From: Pelosinus fermentans | GTDB lineage: Bacteria > Bacillota > Negativicutes > DSM-13327 | Reading direction: 5' to 3' | DNA length: 29,616 bases | NCBI GenBank assembly: GCA_002434245.1 | Contig: DJJR01000018.1 | Location: 1-29,616, forward strand | Part shown: in pieces, positions 7,842 to 16,035 of the stretch | Position numbering within the stretch: position 1 is the stretch's first letter | How the letters are laid out: the number at the start of each line of letters is the position of its first letter | Notes under the pieces: generated by a model | Databases searched by the model: none | What the model was told of the DNA's origin: nothing | What the model saw: the letters and a program-made list of their open reading frames with translations, nothing else | Program-made: the position numbers and the translations under genes

Positions 7842-7852
7842 TTGTCAGACAA
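7842..7852. promoter_or_regulatory. Probable GntR/FadR operator
   Basis: TTGTCAGACAA is a perfect dyad around one base and fits the TNGTNNNACNA pattern known for FadR-subgroup GntR regulators. It lies between the regulator and the first catabolic gene. Confidence 0.55.
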
Positions 7853-7909
7853 CATACGACATACAAGACAGCTTTTATCAAGTTCTGCTTAATACAAAAA
7901 GGAGGAAAA

Positions 7910-9157
7910 ATGGATACTAAAATTACTGATATTAAAGTCATTCTTACAGCACCTGAGGGGATCAATCTAATTGTCGTAAAAGTAGAAACTAATCAAGAGG
8001 GACTATACGGTTTAGGGTGCGCAACTTTTTCCTATCGACATGTAGCAGTTAAGTGCGTGATTGAAGAATATCTAAAGCCGCTTCTAGTTGGCAGAAGTGC
8101 AGAGACAATTGAAGAATTGTGGCAGCTAATGCATCAAAATGCCTATTGGCGTAATGGACCGATTGAAAACAATGCTATCTCTGGTGTGGATATGGCGCTG
8201 TGGGATATCAAAGGAAAAATGGCAAATATGCCATTGTATCAATTATTTGGTGGTAAGTGTCGCGAGGGAGTGCCTATTTATCGTCATGCTGATGGCAAAG
8301 ATTTAAACGAATTATGCGAGAATATCCAAAAGTATAAAGAGCAAGGCATAACTCATATTCGCTGTCAAAGTGGCGGTTATGGTGGCAGTGGTTATGGCAA
8401 GGCGCCTGCTAATTCACCTATTGGTGCATTAGATGGAATTTACCTTGACAGCAAAAAATATATGCGGGATACGTTAAAGTTATTTGATGGTATTCGTAGT
8501 AAAATCGGATTTGATATTGCCTTGTGTCATGATGTACATGAGCGGTTAAAGCCAATTGAGGCCATTAAATTTGCATGTGAGCTAGAACAATATGACTTGT
8601 TTTTCTTGGAAGATGCGATTCCACTAGAAGAGGGTGAATGGATACGGCAACTTCGGGCTAAGACTACAATTCCGCTGGCTCAGGGAGAATTATTTAACAA
8701 TCCATATGAATGGAAGACTTTGATTACTGACCGATTAATTGATTATATTCGCGTTCATATCAGTCAAATTGGTGGTATTACAGCAGGCCGAAAATTACAG
8801 ATTTTTGCCGAGCAATTTGGTGTAAGAACTGCGTGGCATGGTCCAGGTGATATGTCGCCATTAGCGCATGCGGCTAATATTCATATTGATTTAGCTGCTC
8901 CTAATTTTGGGGTGCAGGAGTGGTCAGGAACTGAGCCACCGAATTTTGTCATACAAGAGTTAAAAGGACCAAGGGAAGCCTTGCTCGATGTATTTCCTGG
9001 TCTGCCAGAATATAAAAATGGTTATGTATATGCAAATGATAAGCCAGGTTTAGGGGTTGATATTAATGAAGCTGAAGCAGCAAAATACCCCTGTGAAAAT
9101 ACAGTGACAACCTGGACACAGACAAGGAGGATCGATGGAACACTGAACACTCCGTGA
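7910..9157 (+). CDS. D-mannonate/D-gluconate dehydratase-like enzyme (enolase superfamily, ManD/RspA group)
   Basis: A 415-residue enolase-superfamily dehydratase. The ManD set of residues is visible: D208 and H210 (CHDVHERL), E234 (FFLEDAIP), E260 (LAQGELF) and H310 (WHGPGD), with the C-terminal landmarks PNFGVQEW and KPGLGVDI. These coordinate Mg2+ and take the proton alpha to the carboxylate, giving 2-keto-3-deoxy-gluconate (KDG) from a hexonate. The residue two after H310 is Pro (HGP); as I recall, Pro there marks the low-efficiency or promiscuous ManD members, while efficient mannonate dehydratases have Ala. ATG 7910 follows AAAGGAGGAAAA, so the 26 extra upstream codons are not used. It is followed by permease, dehydrogenase, SDR and KDG kinase genes. 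Confidence 0.9.
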   Translation: MDTKITDIKVILTAPEGINLIVVKVETNQEGLYGLGCATFSYRHVAVKCVIEEYLKPLLVGRSAETIEELWQLMHQNAYWRNGPIENNAISGVDMALWDIKGKMANMPLYQLFGGKCREGVPIYRHADGKDLNELCENIQKYKEQGITHIRCQSGGYGGSGYGKAPANSPIGALDGIYLDSKKYMRDTLKLFDGIRSKIGFDIALCHDVHERLKPIEAIKFACELEQYDLFFLEDAIPLEEGEWIRQLRAKTTIPLAQGELFNNPYEWKTLITDRLIDYIRVHISQIGGITAGRKLQIFAEQFGVRTAWHGPGDMSPLAHAANIHIDLAAPNFGVQEWSGTEPPNFVIQELKGPREALLDVFPGLPEYKNGYVYANDKPGLGVDINEAEAAKYPCENTVTTWTQTRRIDGTLNTP

Positions 9158-9203
9158 GAGCGGACCTTTAAGGAATTTTATAAAATTTTAGGAGGTATTT
9201 GTA

Positions 9204-10508
9204 ATGAACGTAACTCCACAGACAACGCAAACAGAGAAAGCTACTAAAAAGCGCTTTATAGTCGGTTTTCTTCTCTTTCTTGGTGTTATAATCAACTACA
9301 TGGATCGCAGTAATATTTCATTAGCAGCACCGTTGTTGGCAAAGGACTTAAATCTGGACTCGGTACAAATGGGCCTTATCTTCTCGGCTTTTGGATGGTC
9401 ATACGCTATTTTGCAGATTCCAGGCGGATTAATTGTAGATCGCATCAAACCACGTATCTTGTATGCAATTCTACTAGGTGGGTGGTCTATTGCGACATGT
9501 TTTCAAGCTTTGGTAAGTGGATTCTCCGCACTTTTTGGTTTGCGTGTAGTTCTTGGTACTTTTGAAGCTCCTTCTTATCCAACGAATAACCGAGTGGTTA
9601 CCTCTTGGTTTCCTGAGCAGGAACGAGCTACTTCTACTGCTTTTTACACATCAGGACAGTATGTAGGTATTGCCTTTTTTACACCGATGCTAGTGTATAT
9701 CCAAAATACTTTCGGCTGGCGGGGAATGATTTTCTTTACAGGGGCTCTTGGTATTATCTATAGCATTGCCTGGTATATTTTCTATCGCGATCCCAAGGAC
9801 AGTAAGGCCAATGAAGCAGAGCTAAATTATATCCGTCAGGGTGGCGGTCTAGTTGATATGGATGGAAAAGAAAAGGTTAGAAAGGCAAGTTGGTCACAGT
9901 TAAAGTATGTTTTGAAAAATCGTAATATTTGGGGTGTATTTATTGCCCAGTTTTGTCTTTCTTCTATTCTTTGGTTTTTCTTGACCTGGTTTCCCACTTA
10001 TCTGGTGCAATACCGTGGTATGACTTTTATAAAAATGGGCTTCATGGCTTCGCTGCCCTTTTTAGCCGCTTATGTCGGTATATTAACTTCAGGATTTATT
10101 TCCGACTATCTTATAAAACGTGGGCATTCCATTGGTTTTGCCCGCAAAACGCCTATTGTTACTGGCCTTATTTTAGCAACATCTATCGTAGGTGCTAACT
10201 ACGTTCAAGATCAAACCTACGTTATCATGTTTATGGCATTAGCATTCTTCGGAAATGGCTTGGCATCTATTACCTGGGTTTTTGTGTCTGCTTTGGCACC
10301 GTCTCATCTAATAGGCCTCACAGGTGGGATGTTCAACTTTATGGGGAATCTTTCTGCGATTGCTGTCCCTATTATTATCGGAATTTTAGCAAAAGGCGGA
10401 AATTTCGAACCAGCATTGGTGTTTATTAGTTCATTGGCCTTGCTTGGGGCATTGTCTTATCTCTTTATTGTCGGAAAAGTCGAGCGTATTGTGGTTCCTG
10501 AAGAATAG
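9204..10508 (+). CDS. MFS hexonate/hexuronate permease (ACS family)
   Basis: A 434-residue, 12-TM symporter of the anion:cation symporter branch, like ExuT, DgoT and GudP. Typical features are the N-terminal INYMDRSNISLAAPLL, the loop motif IPGGLIVDRIKPR, and FEAPSYPTNNRVVTSWFP, where family members carry an acidic and a polar substrate-site residue. It should import a sugar acid with protons. The start is ATG 9204 with AGGAGG about 8 bases upstream. It lies between a hexonate dehydratase and a polyol/hexonate dehydrogenase gene, so the imported compound is probably an aldonate such as gulonate, idonate, mannonate or gluconate. Confidence 0.92.
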   Translation: MNVTPQTTQTEKATKKRFIVGFLLFLGVIINYMDRSNISLAAPLLAKDLNLDSVQMGLIFSAFGWSYAILQIPGGLIVDRIKPRILYAILLGGWSIATCFQALVSGFSALFGLRVVLGTFEAPSYPTNNRVVTSWFPEQERATSTAFYTSGQYVGIAFFTPMLVYIQNTFGWRGMIFFTGALGIIYSIAWYIFYRDPKDSKANEAELNYIRQGGGLVDMDGKEKVRKASWSQLKYVLKNRNIWGVFIAQFCLSSILWFFLTWFPTYLVQYRGMTFIKMGFMASLPFLAAYVGILTSGFISDYLIKRGHSIGFARKTPIVTGLILATSIVGANYVQDQTYVIMFMALAFFGNGLASITWVFVSALAPSHLIGLTGGMFNFMGNLSAIAVPIIIGILAKGGNFEPALVFISSLALLGALSYLFIVGKVERIVVPEE

Positions 10509-10547
10509 GAGTCTTCACATATAAAATAAAAAGGATGGTGTAAAACA

Positions 10548-11573
10548 ATGAAAGAAGTTGTGATTACAAAACCCCATGAATATGCAGTAAGAGAGGTGCC
10601 AATTCCCGAATTATCCAATGACTATGAGGTATTGGTGCAAATGAAAGCTGCTGGTGTATGTGGCTCTGACCATCACATTTACCATGGAGCAAATCCCTGC
10701 TCTACCTATCCAAGAATCCCAGGGCATGAAAATGCAGGAATAATTGCCAAAGTCGGTTCAAAAGTGACAAAGGTGAAAGTCGGCGACAGGGTAGTAGTTG
10801 ACTTGATTATAACTTGTGGCGAATGTTACCAGTGCAAGATCGGCAGAGAAAATGTATGTGAGAATGTACGGGTGCGAGGCAGCGGTGCAGACGGTGGGTT
10901 TAGAGAATATTTTACCGCACCGGAAGACGATGTTTATGTATTTCCAGAATCGATTCCTTTTAAAGATGCTGCATTAATTGAACCCTATGCCATTGGTGCA
11001 CACTGCACTGCAAGAGGTAGATTAGTATCCGAGGATCTTGTATTTATATTGGGCACAGGAACCATCGGCTCCATCATTCTGCAAACTTGCAAGGCAAAAG
11101 GCTGCACTGTAATTTGTTGTGATGTTAATGATGAGACATTAGAGCGGGCTAAAGGTTATGGCGCAGATTATATTATTAACAGCAAGAAAGAAAATTTAAT
11201 GGAACGAGTGCAGGAGATTACCCAGGGGAAGGGCGTTACCATTGCTTTTGATTCTGCTTGCTTCCAAGGATCATTGACTTCTCTATTTGAAGTTGGTCTT
11301 GTACGCAACGCTGGTCGGATTGTAAGTTTAGGTTTTGTCAGTGCACCAGAGGCTATTTCACAAGCCATGCTAAATCAGCGCGAGCTTGATTTAATCGGTT
11401 CAAGAATGTCCTCTTATCAGTTTGAACCTACAATTGAAAAATTTGCGAATCATGCATTTAACTTGGAAGGTATTGCTACAACCTTTATTAAATTCAGTGA
11501 AATTGAAAAAATGTTTTATTACATGGATCATCCCGATCCGAAAGTGAAAAAGATGGTTATTTTATTTGAATAA
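10548..11573 (+). CDS. Zinc-dependent alcohol dehydrogenase (RspB / L-gulonate or L-idonate 5-dehydrogenase-like)
   Basis: A 341-residue MDR enzyme. Catalytic zinc ligands are C38 (GVCGSDHHIY), H60-E61 (GHENAG) and E145 (LIEPYAIG). The structural zinc lobe has C90, C93, C96 and C104. The NAD(P) Rossmann motif is GTGTIG (169-174). The closest family I recognise is E. coli RspB, which is encoded next to a ManD-like RspA. Published work on low-efficiency ManD neighbourhoods assigned such dehydrogenases to L-gulonate or L-idonate oxidation at C5. Here it would make D-fructuronate or 5-keto-gluconate (inference). ATG 10548 has AAGGATGG upstream. The next gene begins about 20 bases after its stop. 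Confidence 0.88.
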   Translation: MKEVVITKPHEYAVREVPIPELSNDYEVLVQMKAAGVCGSDHHIYHGANPCSTYPRIPGHENAGIIAKVGSKVTKVKVGDRVVVDLIITCGECYQCKIGRENVCENVRVRGSGADGGFREYFTAPEDDVYVFPESIPFKDAALIEPYAIGAHCTARGRLVSEDLVFILGTGTIGSIILQTCKAKGCTVICCDVNDETLERAKGYGADYIINSKKENLMERVQEITQGKGVTIAFDSACFQGSLTSLFEVGLVRNAGRIVSLGFVSAPEAISQAMLNQRELDLIGSRMSSYQFEPTIEKFANHAFNLEGIATTFIKFSEIEKMFYYMDHPDPKVKKMVILFE

Positions 11574-11592
11574 AAATGAGAGAAGTGATATT

Positions 11593-12351
11593 GTGAAAAT
11601 GTTTGATATTAAAGGTAAAAAAGCAATTGTAACAGGAGGCAGTAAAGGCCTTGGCTATGGAATGGCAGAAGGGCTGCTGGAAGCTGGTTGTGAAGTAGCA
11701 ATTATCGGCTCTTCTGATAAGACTTTTGCAGCAGCAGCGGCATTTGTTGAAAAAGGCTATACATGTTATGGCGTAAAAGCAGATTTAAGAGACAGGGCAG
11801 AGAATCATCGGGCTTTTGCTGATTGTCTGGCGGCACTGGGCGGTGATTTGGATATTCTGGTGACCGCAGCAGGCATACAGAGAAGACATAGCGCAGAGGA
11901 TTTTCCCATTGAGGAATGGGATGAGGTTATGAGTATTAATCTTCATTCGGTATTTATTATGTGTCAATTAGCAGGACGCATTATGCTTAAAAAGGGTTAT
12001 GGGAAGATTATTAATGTAGCATCTATGGCCTCCTTTTTTGGCGGACAAACAGTACCTGCTTATTCAGCGGCTAAGGGGGGCGTAGCACAGCTTACTAAGG
12101 AAATGTCAAATGACTGGGTAGGCAGAGGGGTTAATGTCAACGCCATTGCTCCTGGTTACATGGCAACAGACATGAATAAAGCAATCATAAACAATGAGAT
12201 AAGATACCAACAAATTTCGGAGCGGATTCCCGCAAATCGATGGGGTACCGGAGAGGATATGAAAGGAGCAACAATTTATCTGGCTTCAGCAGCAAGTGAC
12301 TATGTAAGCGGAGCGATTATCCCTGTTGATGGCGGTTATCTGGTAAAGTAA
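11593..12351 (+). CDS. SDR-family oxidoreductase (KduD / gluconate 5-dehydrogenase-like)
   Basis: A classical short-chain dehydrogenase of about 252 residues. The cofactor motif is TGGSKGLG (14-21); N116, S144, Y157 and K161 (AYSAAKGG) form the catalytic set. NVNAIAPGYMATDMN and the C-terminal SDYVSGAIIPVDGGY closely resemble KduD (2-dehydro-3-deoxy-gluconate 5-dehydrogenase) and IdnO-type 5-ketogluconate reductases. In this operon it could reduce the 5-keto product of the zinc dehydrogenase. An ATG at 11566 overlaps the preceding gene and has no ribosome binding site. GTG 11593 has AGAGAAG at good distance and gives the usual N-terminus, so I use it; ATG 11599 is the alternative. Substrate is uncertain. 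Confidence 0.87.
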   Translation: MKMFDIKGKKAIVTGGSKGLGYGMAEGLLEAGCEVAIIGSSDKTFAAAAAFVEKGYTCYGVKADLRDRAENHRAFADCLAALGGDLDILVTAAGIQRRHSAEDFPIEEWDEVMSINLHSVFIMCQLAGRIMLKKGYGKIINVASMASFFGGQTVPAYSAAKGGVAQLTKEMSNDWVGRGVNVNAIAPGYMATDMNKAIINNEIRYQQISERIPANRWGTGEDMKGATIYLASAASDYVSGAIIPVDGGYLVK

Positions 12352-12401
12352 CGTAGAAAAAAATAATCCTAAGCAAACATTATATAGAGGGAAGTTACTT
12401 T

Positions 12402-12619
12402 ATGAACAAGTATAAAATTTAAAATAAGATAACCGATTGTGGATTGGTTGCCGTAGTACGTGCAGAAGGTACAGAGCAAGCAAAAAAAATAGCCGATGCC
12501 TGTATTAAGGGCAGTACAGCAGGAAGCGAAATTACGTTCACTGTACCGGGAGCACAATACATTGTCAGTCCACCCTTAATATAGACACTGTTAAACTCGT
12601 TGATAATTTAGTATGGTAG
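12402..12619 (+). pseudogene. Broken KDPG/KHG aldolase gene (eda-like)
   Basis: Reading from ATG 12402, which has a GAGGG ribosome binding site, gives MNKYKI, a stop at 12420, then NKITDCGLVAVVRAEGTEQA, KKIADACIKG and SEITFTVPGA. This is the unmistakable N-terminus of a KDPG aldolase. The frame then jumps to QYIVSP, which in intact enzymes lies some 35-40 residues further on, so an internal stretch is missing. After that a frameshift is needed to continue as TLNIDTVKLV, ending at a stop at 12617. Stop codon, deletion and frameshift together mean no active enzyme. It stands exactly where the final enzyme of the operon pathway is expected. Confidence 0.85.
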
Positions 12620-12717
12620 GGATGTGACGGGAAGGCATAGATTGTCCGCAAAGGATAATTTATGCTTTCTTAGTTACTGAAAGTATAGTAAATGACAGTA
12701 ATTCAGGAGGGTATTTT

Positions 12718-13665
12718 ATGTGCGAAATTATTACAATTGGAGAACCGATGGCTCTTTTTGCAGCTAATAAGGAAGGACATCTCGAACAAATTGATTCTTT
12801 CACTAGATATGTTGCTGGTGCGGAGGTTAACTTTTCCGTAGGTATGTCCCGGCTTGAACACAAAGTTGCTTATATTACTAAAGTGGGTCAAGATCCTTTT
12901 GGTAAATATATTAATAAGTTTCTTGTAGAAAATAAAATCAATACCCAGTATGTGAAGTTTGAGGAAAATTATCCCACGGGATTTATGATGAAATCTAAAG
13001 TAACAGATGGCGATCCGGAAGTGTTCTATTTTAGAAAAAGATCAGCTGCGTCCCAGATGAGTATGAAGGACATCAGCAATATTTCCTGGGAAGGCGTGAA
13101 ACATTTCCATGCTACGGGAATTTCGCCAGCCCTCTCGGCAACCTGTCACGAAGCAGTTAGTGAATTAATGGCTACTGCGAGAGCAAATGGTGTATGTATT
13201 TCTTTTGATCCTAATTTGCGACCAAAGCTATGGTCTAATCAAAACGAAATGGTAAAAGTTATTAATGACTTGGCATTCCGTAGCGATATTGTGTTACCTG
13301 GCATGAATGAAGGAAAGATATTAACAGGCAGTAACGACGTGAATTTTATTGCTGATTTCTATTTAAGTGCAGGGGTTTCTACTGTGGTTATTAAACTTGG
13401 AGAAAAAGGTGCTTTTGTAAAGACGAAGGATGATGATTCGTTCATTGTAGAACCATTTAGAGTAGATAAAGTAGTAGATACAGTCGGTGCTGGTGATGGA
13501 TTTGCTGTTGGTGTAATCAGCGGATTGATAGAAGGCATTTCTATTCGGCAAGCTGTAATTAGAGGCAATGCAATTGGTGCTTTAGCGGTAATGTCACCAG
13601 GGGATAATGAGGGGCTTCCTGAGAGGCAACAACTAGCGGTTTTTATGAATGACAACAAAAAATGA
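12718..13665 (+). CDS. kdgK: 2-keto-3-deoxygluconate kinase (PfkB family)
   Basis: A 315-residue PfkB/ribokinase-family sugar kinase. GEPMALFA at the N-terminus, FYFRKRSAASQ (residues 103-113, the KDG kinase substrate region), FDPNLRPKLW (163-172) and the PfkB signature DTVGAGDGFAVG with catalytic D260 are all present. It would phosphorylate KDG to KDPG with ATP. ATG 12718 has AGGAGG 7 bases upstream. It follows the ruined aldolase gene at about 100 bases and is probably still cotranscribed with the dehydratase operon. A 39-codon frame overlaps its stop in an ATGA arrangement. Confidence 0.92.
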   Translation: MCEIITIGEPMALFAANKEGHLEQIDSFTRYVAGAEVNFSVGMSRLEHKVAYITKVGQDPFGKYINKFLVENKINTQYVKFEENYPTGFMMKSKVTDGDPEVFYFRKRSAASQMSMKDISNISWEGVKHFHATGISPALSATCHEAVSELMATARANGVCISFDPNLRPKLWSNQNEMVKVINDLAFRSDIVLPGMNEGKILTGSNDVNFIADFYLSAGVSTVVIKLGEKGAFVKTKDDDSFIVEPFRVDKVVDTVGAGDGFAVGVISGLIEGISIRQAVIRGNAIGALAVMSPGDNEGLPERQQLAVFMNDNKK

Positions 13666-13781
13666 TAAAAATAGGGTCTATTGTGTATAAAATTGGGAAA
13701 GAAGAAGAGTTTCAATTGGAAGAAGTTCGTCAAACTAGAAGAAAGATGATGAGGAACGCTAACAGTAAAACAATAATGTGA
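13662..13781 (+). CDS. Possible 39-residue ORF coupled to the kinase stop
   Basis: The start overlaps the kinase stop (ATGA), as in translationally coupled genes, and the frame stays open for 39 codons (begins MIKIGSIVYKIG, rich in Lys/Arg/Glu). No family is recognised and no ribosome binding site of its own is visible. It may equally be the head of a truncated gene. Confidence 0.25.
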   Translation: MIKIGSIVYKIGKEEEFQLEEVRQTRRKMMRNANSKTIM

Positions 13782-13980
13782 GAAAAAGTCCATTAGGAAA
13801 TCTGAGTCTCTTATTGCTCTCTCATCTGAGGTTTTTTAGTGCTAATCGTGTTAGGAGCATTATCTATTATTAGGTTACTTTGTTCGTCATAGATTCTGAG
13901 AATAATATCGGGTGCACAACTAATATTGATAAGGAAGAAACCGGGTAATGAAAAAAATGCATTTCTATCTTCTTCAGTAC
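13782..13980. other. Gene-poor stretch with a protein-like remnant on the minus strand
   Basis: On the minus strand the frame from 13990 down to a stop at 13811 reads as natural-looking protein (STEEDRNAFFSLPGFFLIN, then CAPDIILRIYDEQ, then LIIDNAPNTIS) but has no proper start. I do not recognise it. It sits right after the truncated oxidoreductase in a different frame, so it looks like the tail of another decayed gene. No clear terminator is visible for the kinase operon here. Confidence 0.35.
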
Positions 13981-14430
13981 TTATAAAACATTAGTGTTTA
14001 GGAGACACCGCCCCATATTTTGAGTACATCTAGTACATCTGATACATTTTTGTTTACTTCTGTCACCGTCAGCCCAACGGCTCACTAGATTTGGCTCAGC
14101 GATGAAAGGTCTTGCCATAGAAAAATACGCGATATGGCTATCATTTAATATTTGGTTTATTGTATCGAACTCTTTGTTTCCACCTGCTAAAATTACTGAT
14201 GCCTTAATCTCTTCAGCAATTTTAGCTGTATAGTCCAAGAAATAATAAGCGTCCTCAAGTTTTAATGTCGCAAATGGGCCGCTTACCTCAATGGCATCTG
14301 CACCAGCTCGCACTAACAGCTCACATGCTATGCGAAACCCATCATAAGTTATACCTTTGATGCCTAAAATTCTCAGCATTTTTATTGACTGGATACAAAT
14401 TTGGCAATCACATTGATATTTTCCACTTGC
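13981..14430 (-). pseudogene. 5'-truncated NADH:flavin oxidoreductase (old yellow enzyme-like)
   Basis: The frame encodes only the C-terminal part of an OYE-type TIM barrel. GADAIEVSGP, then ASVILAGGNKEFDTI, then IAYFSMARPFIAEPNLVSRW match the FMN-binding half of the family. KCIRCTRCTQNMGRC near the end is the cysteine cluster seen in the 2-enoate and dienoyl reductase branch. About 140-160 residues remain of a normal 350 or more. The residues before about GITYDGF do not look like the family and there is no plausible start, so the gene lost its 5' half. The edge of the truncation is approximate. Confidence 0.75.
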
Positions 14431-14520
14431 AGGACTTGGCAGAACTTGTAGAAGATCCAATACGAGAGACCGTCAGTGATAGAAGAGTCCAGATACCAGC
14501 GCGGTGCCTGCCAGCCTCTT

Positions 14521-15081
14521 CTACTCCGCTGGAAGGCATCGCATGGCGAGTATCGTTTTACTGATGAGTTCGTCAAGCTCCCAACCAAGCATCTCCGCAC
14601 CCCGGCGAATCGCATCACGAGAACATCCGGCAGCAAAATTCTTGTCTTTGAATTTCTTCTTCACGCTCGACAATTCAAGATCAGACACGCTCTTGCTTGG
14701 ACGCATAAGCGATACCGCCCAGATCAGACCGGTGAGCTCGTCAACTGCAAACAATAGCTTTTCCATTACGCTTTCAGGCTCATACGGCGTTCCGGTCATA
14801 CCATAACCGTGACTGAGGGCCGAGCGTATCACCCTCTCGTCAATATCTTCATCGCGCATGATTTCTTCGCCTTTCACACAGTGCTCCTGTGGATATAGCT
14901 CGTAATCAATATCATGCAGCATGCCTACGACACGCCAGAACGTCTCATTTTCCGGATCATGCTTGGCGGCAAACCATCCCAGTACCCCTGCAACGGTCTC
15001 GCCGTGCTGGATATGGAATGTCTCCCGGTTGTATTTGGCAAGCAGCGCTCGTGCCTCCAACACATTGGGTATGTAGCTCAT
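14521..15081 (-). CDS. HD-domain hydrolase
   Basis: A 186-residue protein with the full HD metal-site pattern: H26 (HIQHGET), H56-D57 (GMLHDIDYE), H91 (ALSHGYG) and D114 (FAVDELTG). It resembles the small predicted HD hydrolases often annotated as HDIG-domain proteins, whose substrate is unknown; nucleotide or phosphate-ester hydrolysis is possible. The ATG overlaps the stop of the EamA gene by one base (TAATG) with GGGAGG inside the EamA 3' end, so the two are cotranslated. GC content is visibly higher than in its neighbours (35 of 60 bases in line 14581-14640), which hints at recent transfer. Confidence 0.85.
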   Translation of the reverse strand: MSYIPNVLEARALLAKYNRETFHIQHGETVAGVLGWFAAKHDPENETFWRVVGMLHDIDYELYPQEHCVKGEEIMRDEDIDERVIRSALSHGYGMTGTPYEPESVMEKLLFAVDELTGLIWAVSLMRPSKSVSDLELSSVKKKFKDKNFAAGCSRDAIRRGAEMLGWELDELISKTILAMRCLPAE

Positions 15082-16007
15082 TAAATTGCCTCCCTTTTAT
15101 AGTTTAATTTTCCTTCAGTTACTCTAGAAATAGGCTGTTTAACACTAAGTAGAACGCCAGCAATTACAATAATGCCACCTGCCAATTGCTGTAGAGTAAC
15201 CGTTTCATGCAGGATTAACACAGAGAAGATGACACCGAATATTGGTACAAGATTCATCAATGTCACCGACCTGCTGGGCGGAATCTTCCTTAGACCGAAG
15301 TTGTAGAGCAAGAAAGCTATCACAGAGCACAATACACCAAGATAGATCAATGCCGAGATGGATATCGGGGTTGGTGAAACCCAAGCATCTCTTTCCACTA
15401 AAGTCAGTGGCAGAAAGAGAATCGTTCCGGCGATGGTTTGATAAAATGAAACTGTAATGGCGGGATACTTATTAACAACTTTCTGAGTCATGAAATTATA
15501 AAACGTCCATACAAAACCAGTCGCAATTAATATTAAATTCCCAGCTTGCTGATTCATGCCATCTCCGTTACCTATTACTGAATCTTTAAAAGTTAAAATA
15601 AAAACTCCCGCCATTGCAATAAAAATTCCGACAACATTAATGGCAGATGGCCTTACTTTATATATAATTAATTCTAACAAGGTTGCTATAGCCGGATAAC
15701 AACCTACAATCAGAGCTGCATTGGAAGCTGTCGTCAGGTGTATACCGATATTTTGCATTGCGAAATACAAAGTAATCCCCAGTGCGCCGCTGAGTGACAT
15801 GACTCCAAGATCTTTAAGCGATGGCTTCACGAATTCTTGTTTAATAAGTAAGGCAATGCCCAAAACGATTGTAGCAACTACAAATCTCAACGCCCCCAGT
15901 GTTAAAGGTGGGAATGTGGCATAGGCAATTTTCGTTCCAATAAAAGAGGTGCTCCATATAAATAAAGCCAATATTGTGGCAGTATAGTATTTGCCGGTTT
16001 TTCCCAT
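15081..16007 (-). CDS. EamA/DMT-family transporter
   Basis: A 308-residue membrane protein with 10 hydrophobic segments arranged as two EamA repeats (first repeat from FIWSTSFIGTKIAYA, second from ATGFVWTFYNFMTQKVV). The family exports metabolites such as amino acids or toxic analogues; the substrate here is unknown. The start is ATG at 16005-16007 (complement) with GGAGA upstream. It forms a two-gene operon with the HD hydrolase and is divergent from a TrmB-like regulator, which is the likely controller. Export coupled to a hydrolase suggests handling of one particular metabolite, but that is a guess. Confidence 0.88.
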   Translation of the reverse strand: MGKTGKYYTATILALFIWSTSFIGTKIAYATFPPLTLGALRFVVATIVLGIALLIKQEFVKPSLKDLGVMSLSGALGITLYFAMQNIGIHLTTASNAALIVGCYPAIATLLELIIYKVRPSAINVVGIFIAMAGVFILTFKDSVIGNGDGMNQQAGNLILIATGFVWTFYNFMTQKVVNKYPAITVSFYQTIAGTILFLPLTLVERDAWVSPTPISISALIYLGVLCSVIAFLLYNFGLRKIPPSRSVTLMNLVPIFGVIFSVLILHETVTLQQLAGGIIVIAGVLLSVKQPISRVTEGKLNYKREAI

Positions 16008-16035
16008 GTTGCATCATCTCCATATGTGCTATTAT

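Noticed and set aside
11566..11592. Upstream ATG of the SDR gene overlapping the zinc dehydrogenase stop
   Set aside because: No ribosome binding site precedes it, and the extra nine residues are not typical of the SDR family; GTG 11593 is better placed.
12369..12557. 62-codon minus-strand frame across the aldolase remnant
   Set aside because: The plus strand reads clearly as KDPG aldolase; the minus frame is explained as its complement.
13359..13793. 144-codon minus-strand frame over the end of the KDG kinase
   Set aside because: It is antisense to conserved kinase motifs, with a composition biased to Pro/Ser/Thr and no family resemblance.
14382..14636. 84-codon minus-strand frame between the HD gene and the truncated oxidoreductase
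   Set aside because: It overlaps the true end of the HD gene in another frame and has no recognisable motifs or start signal.
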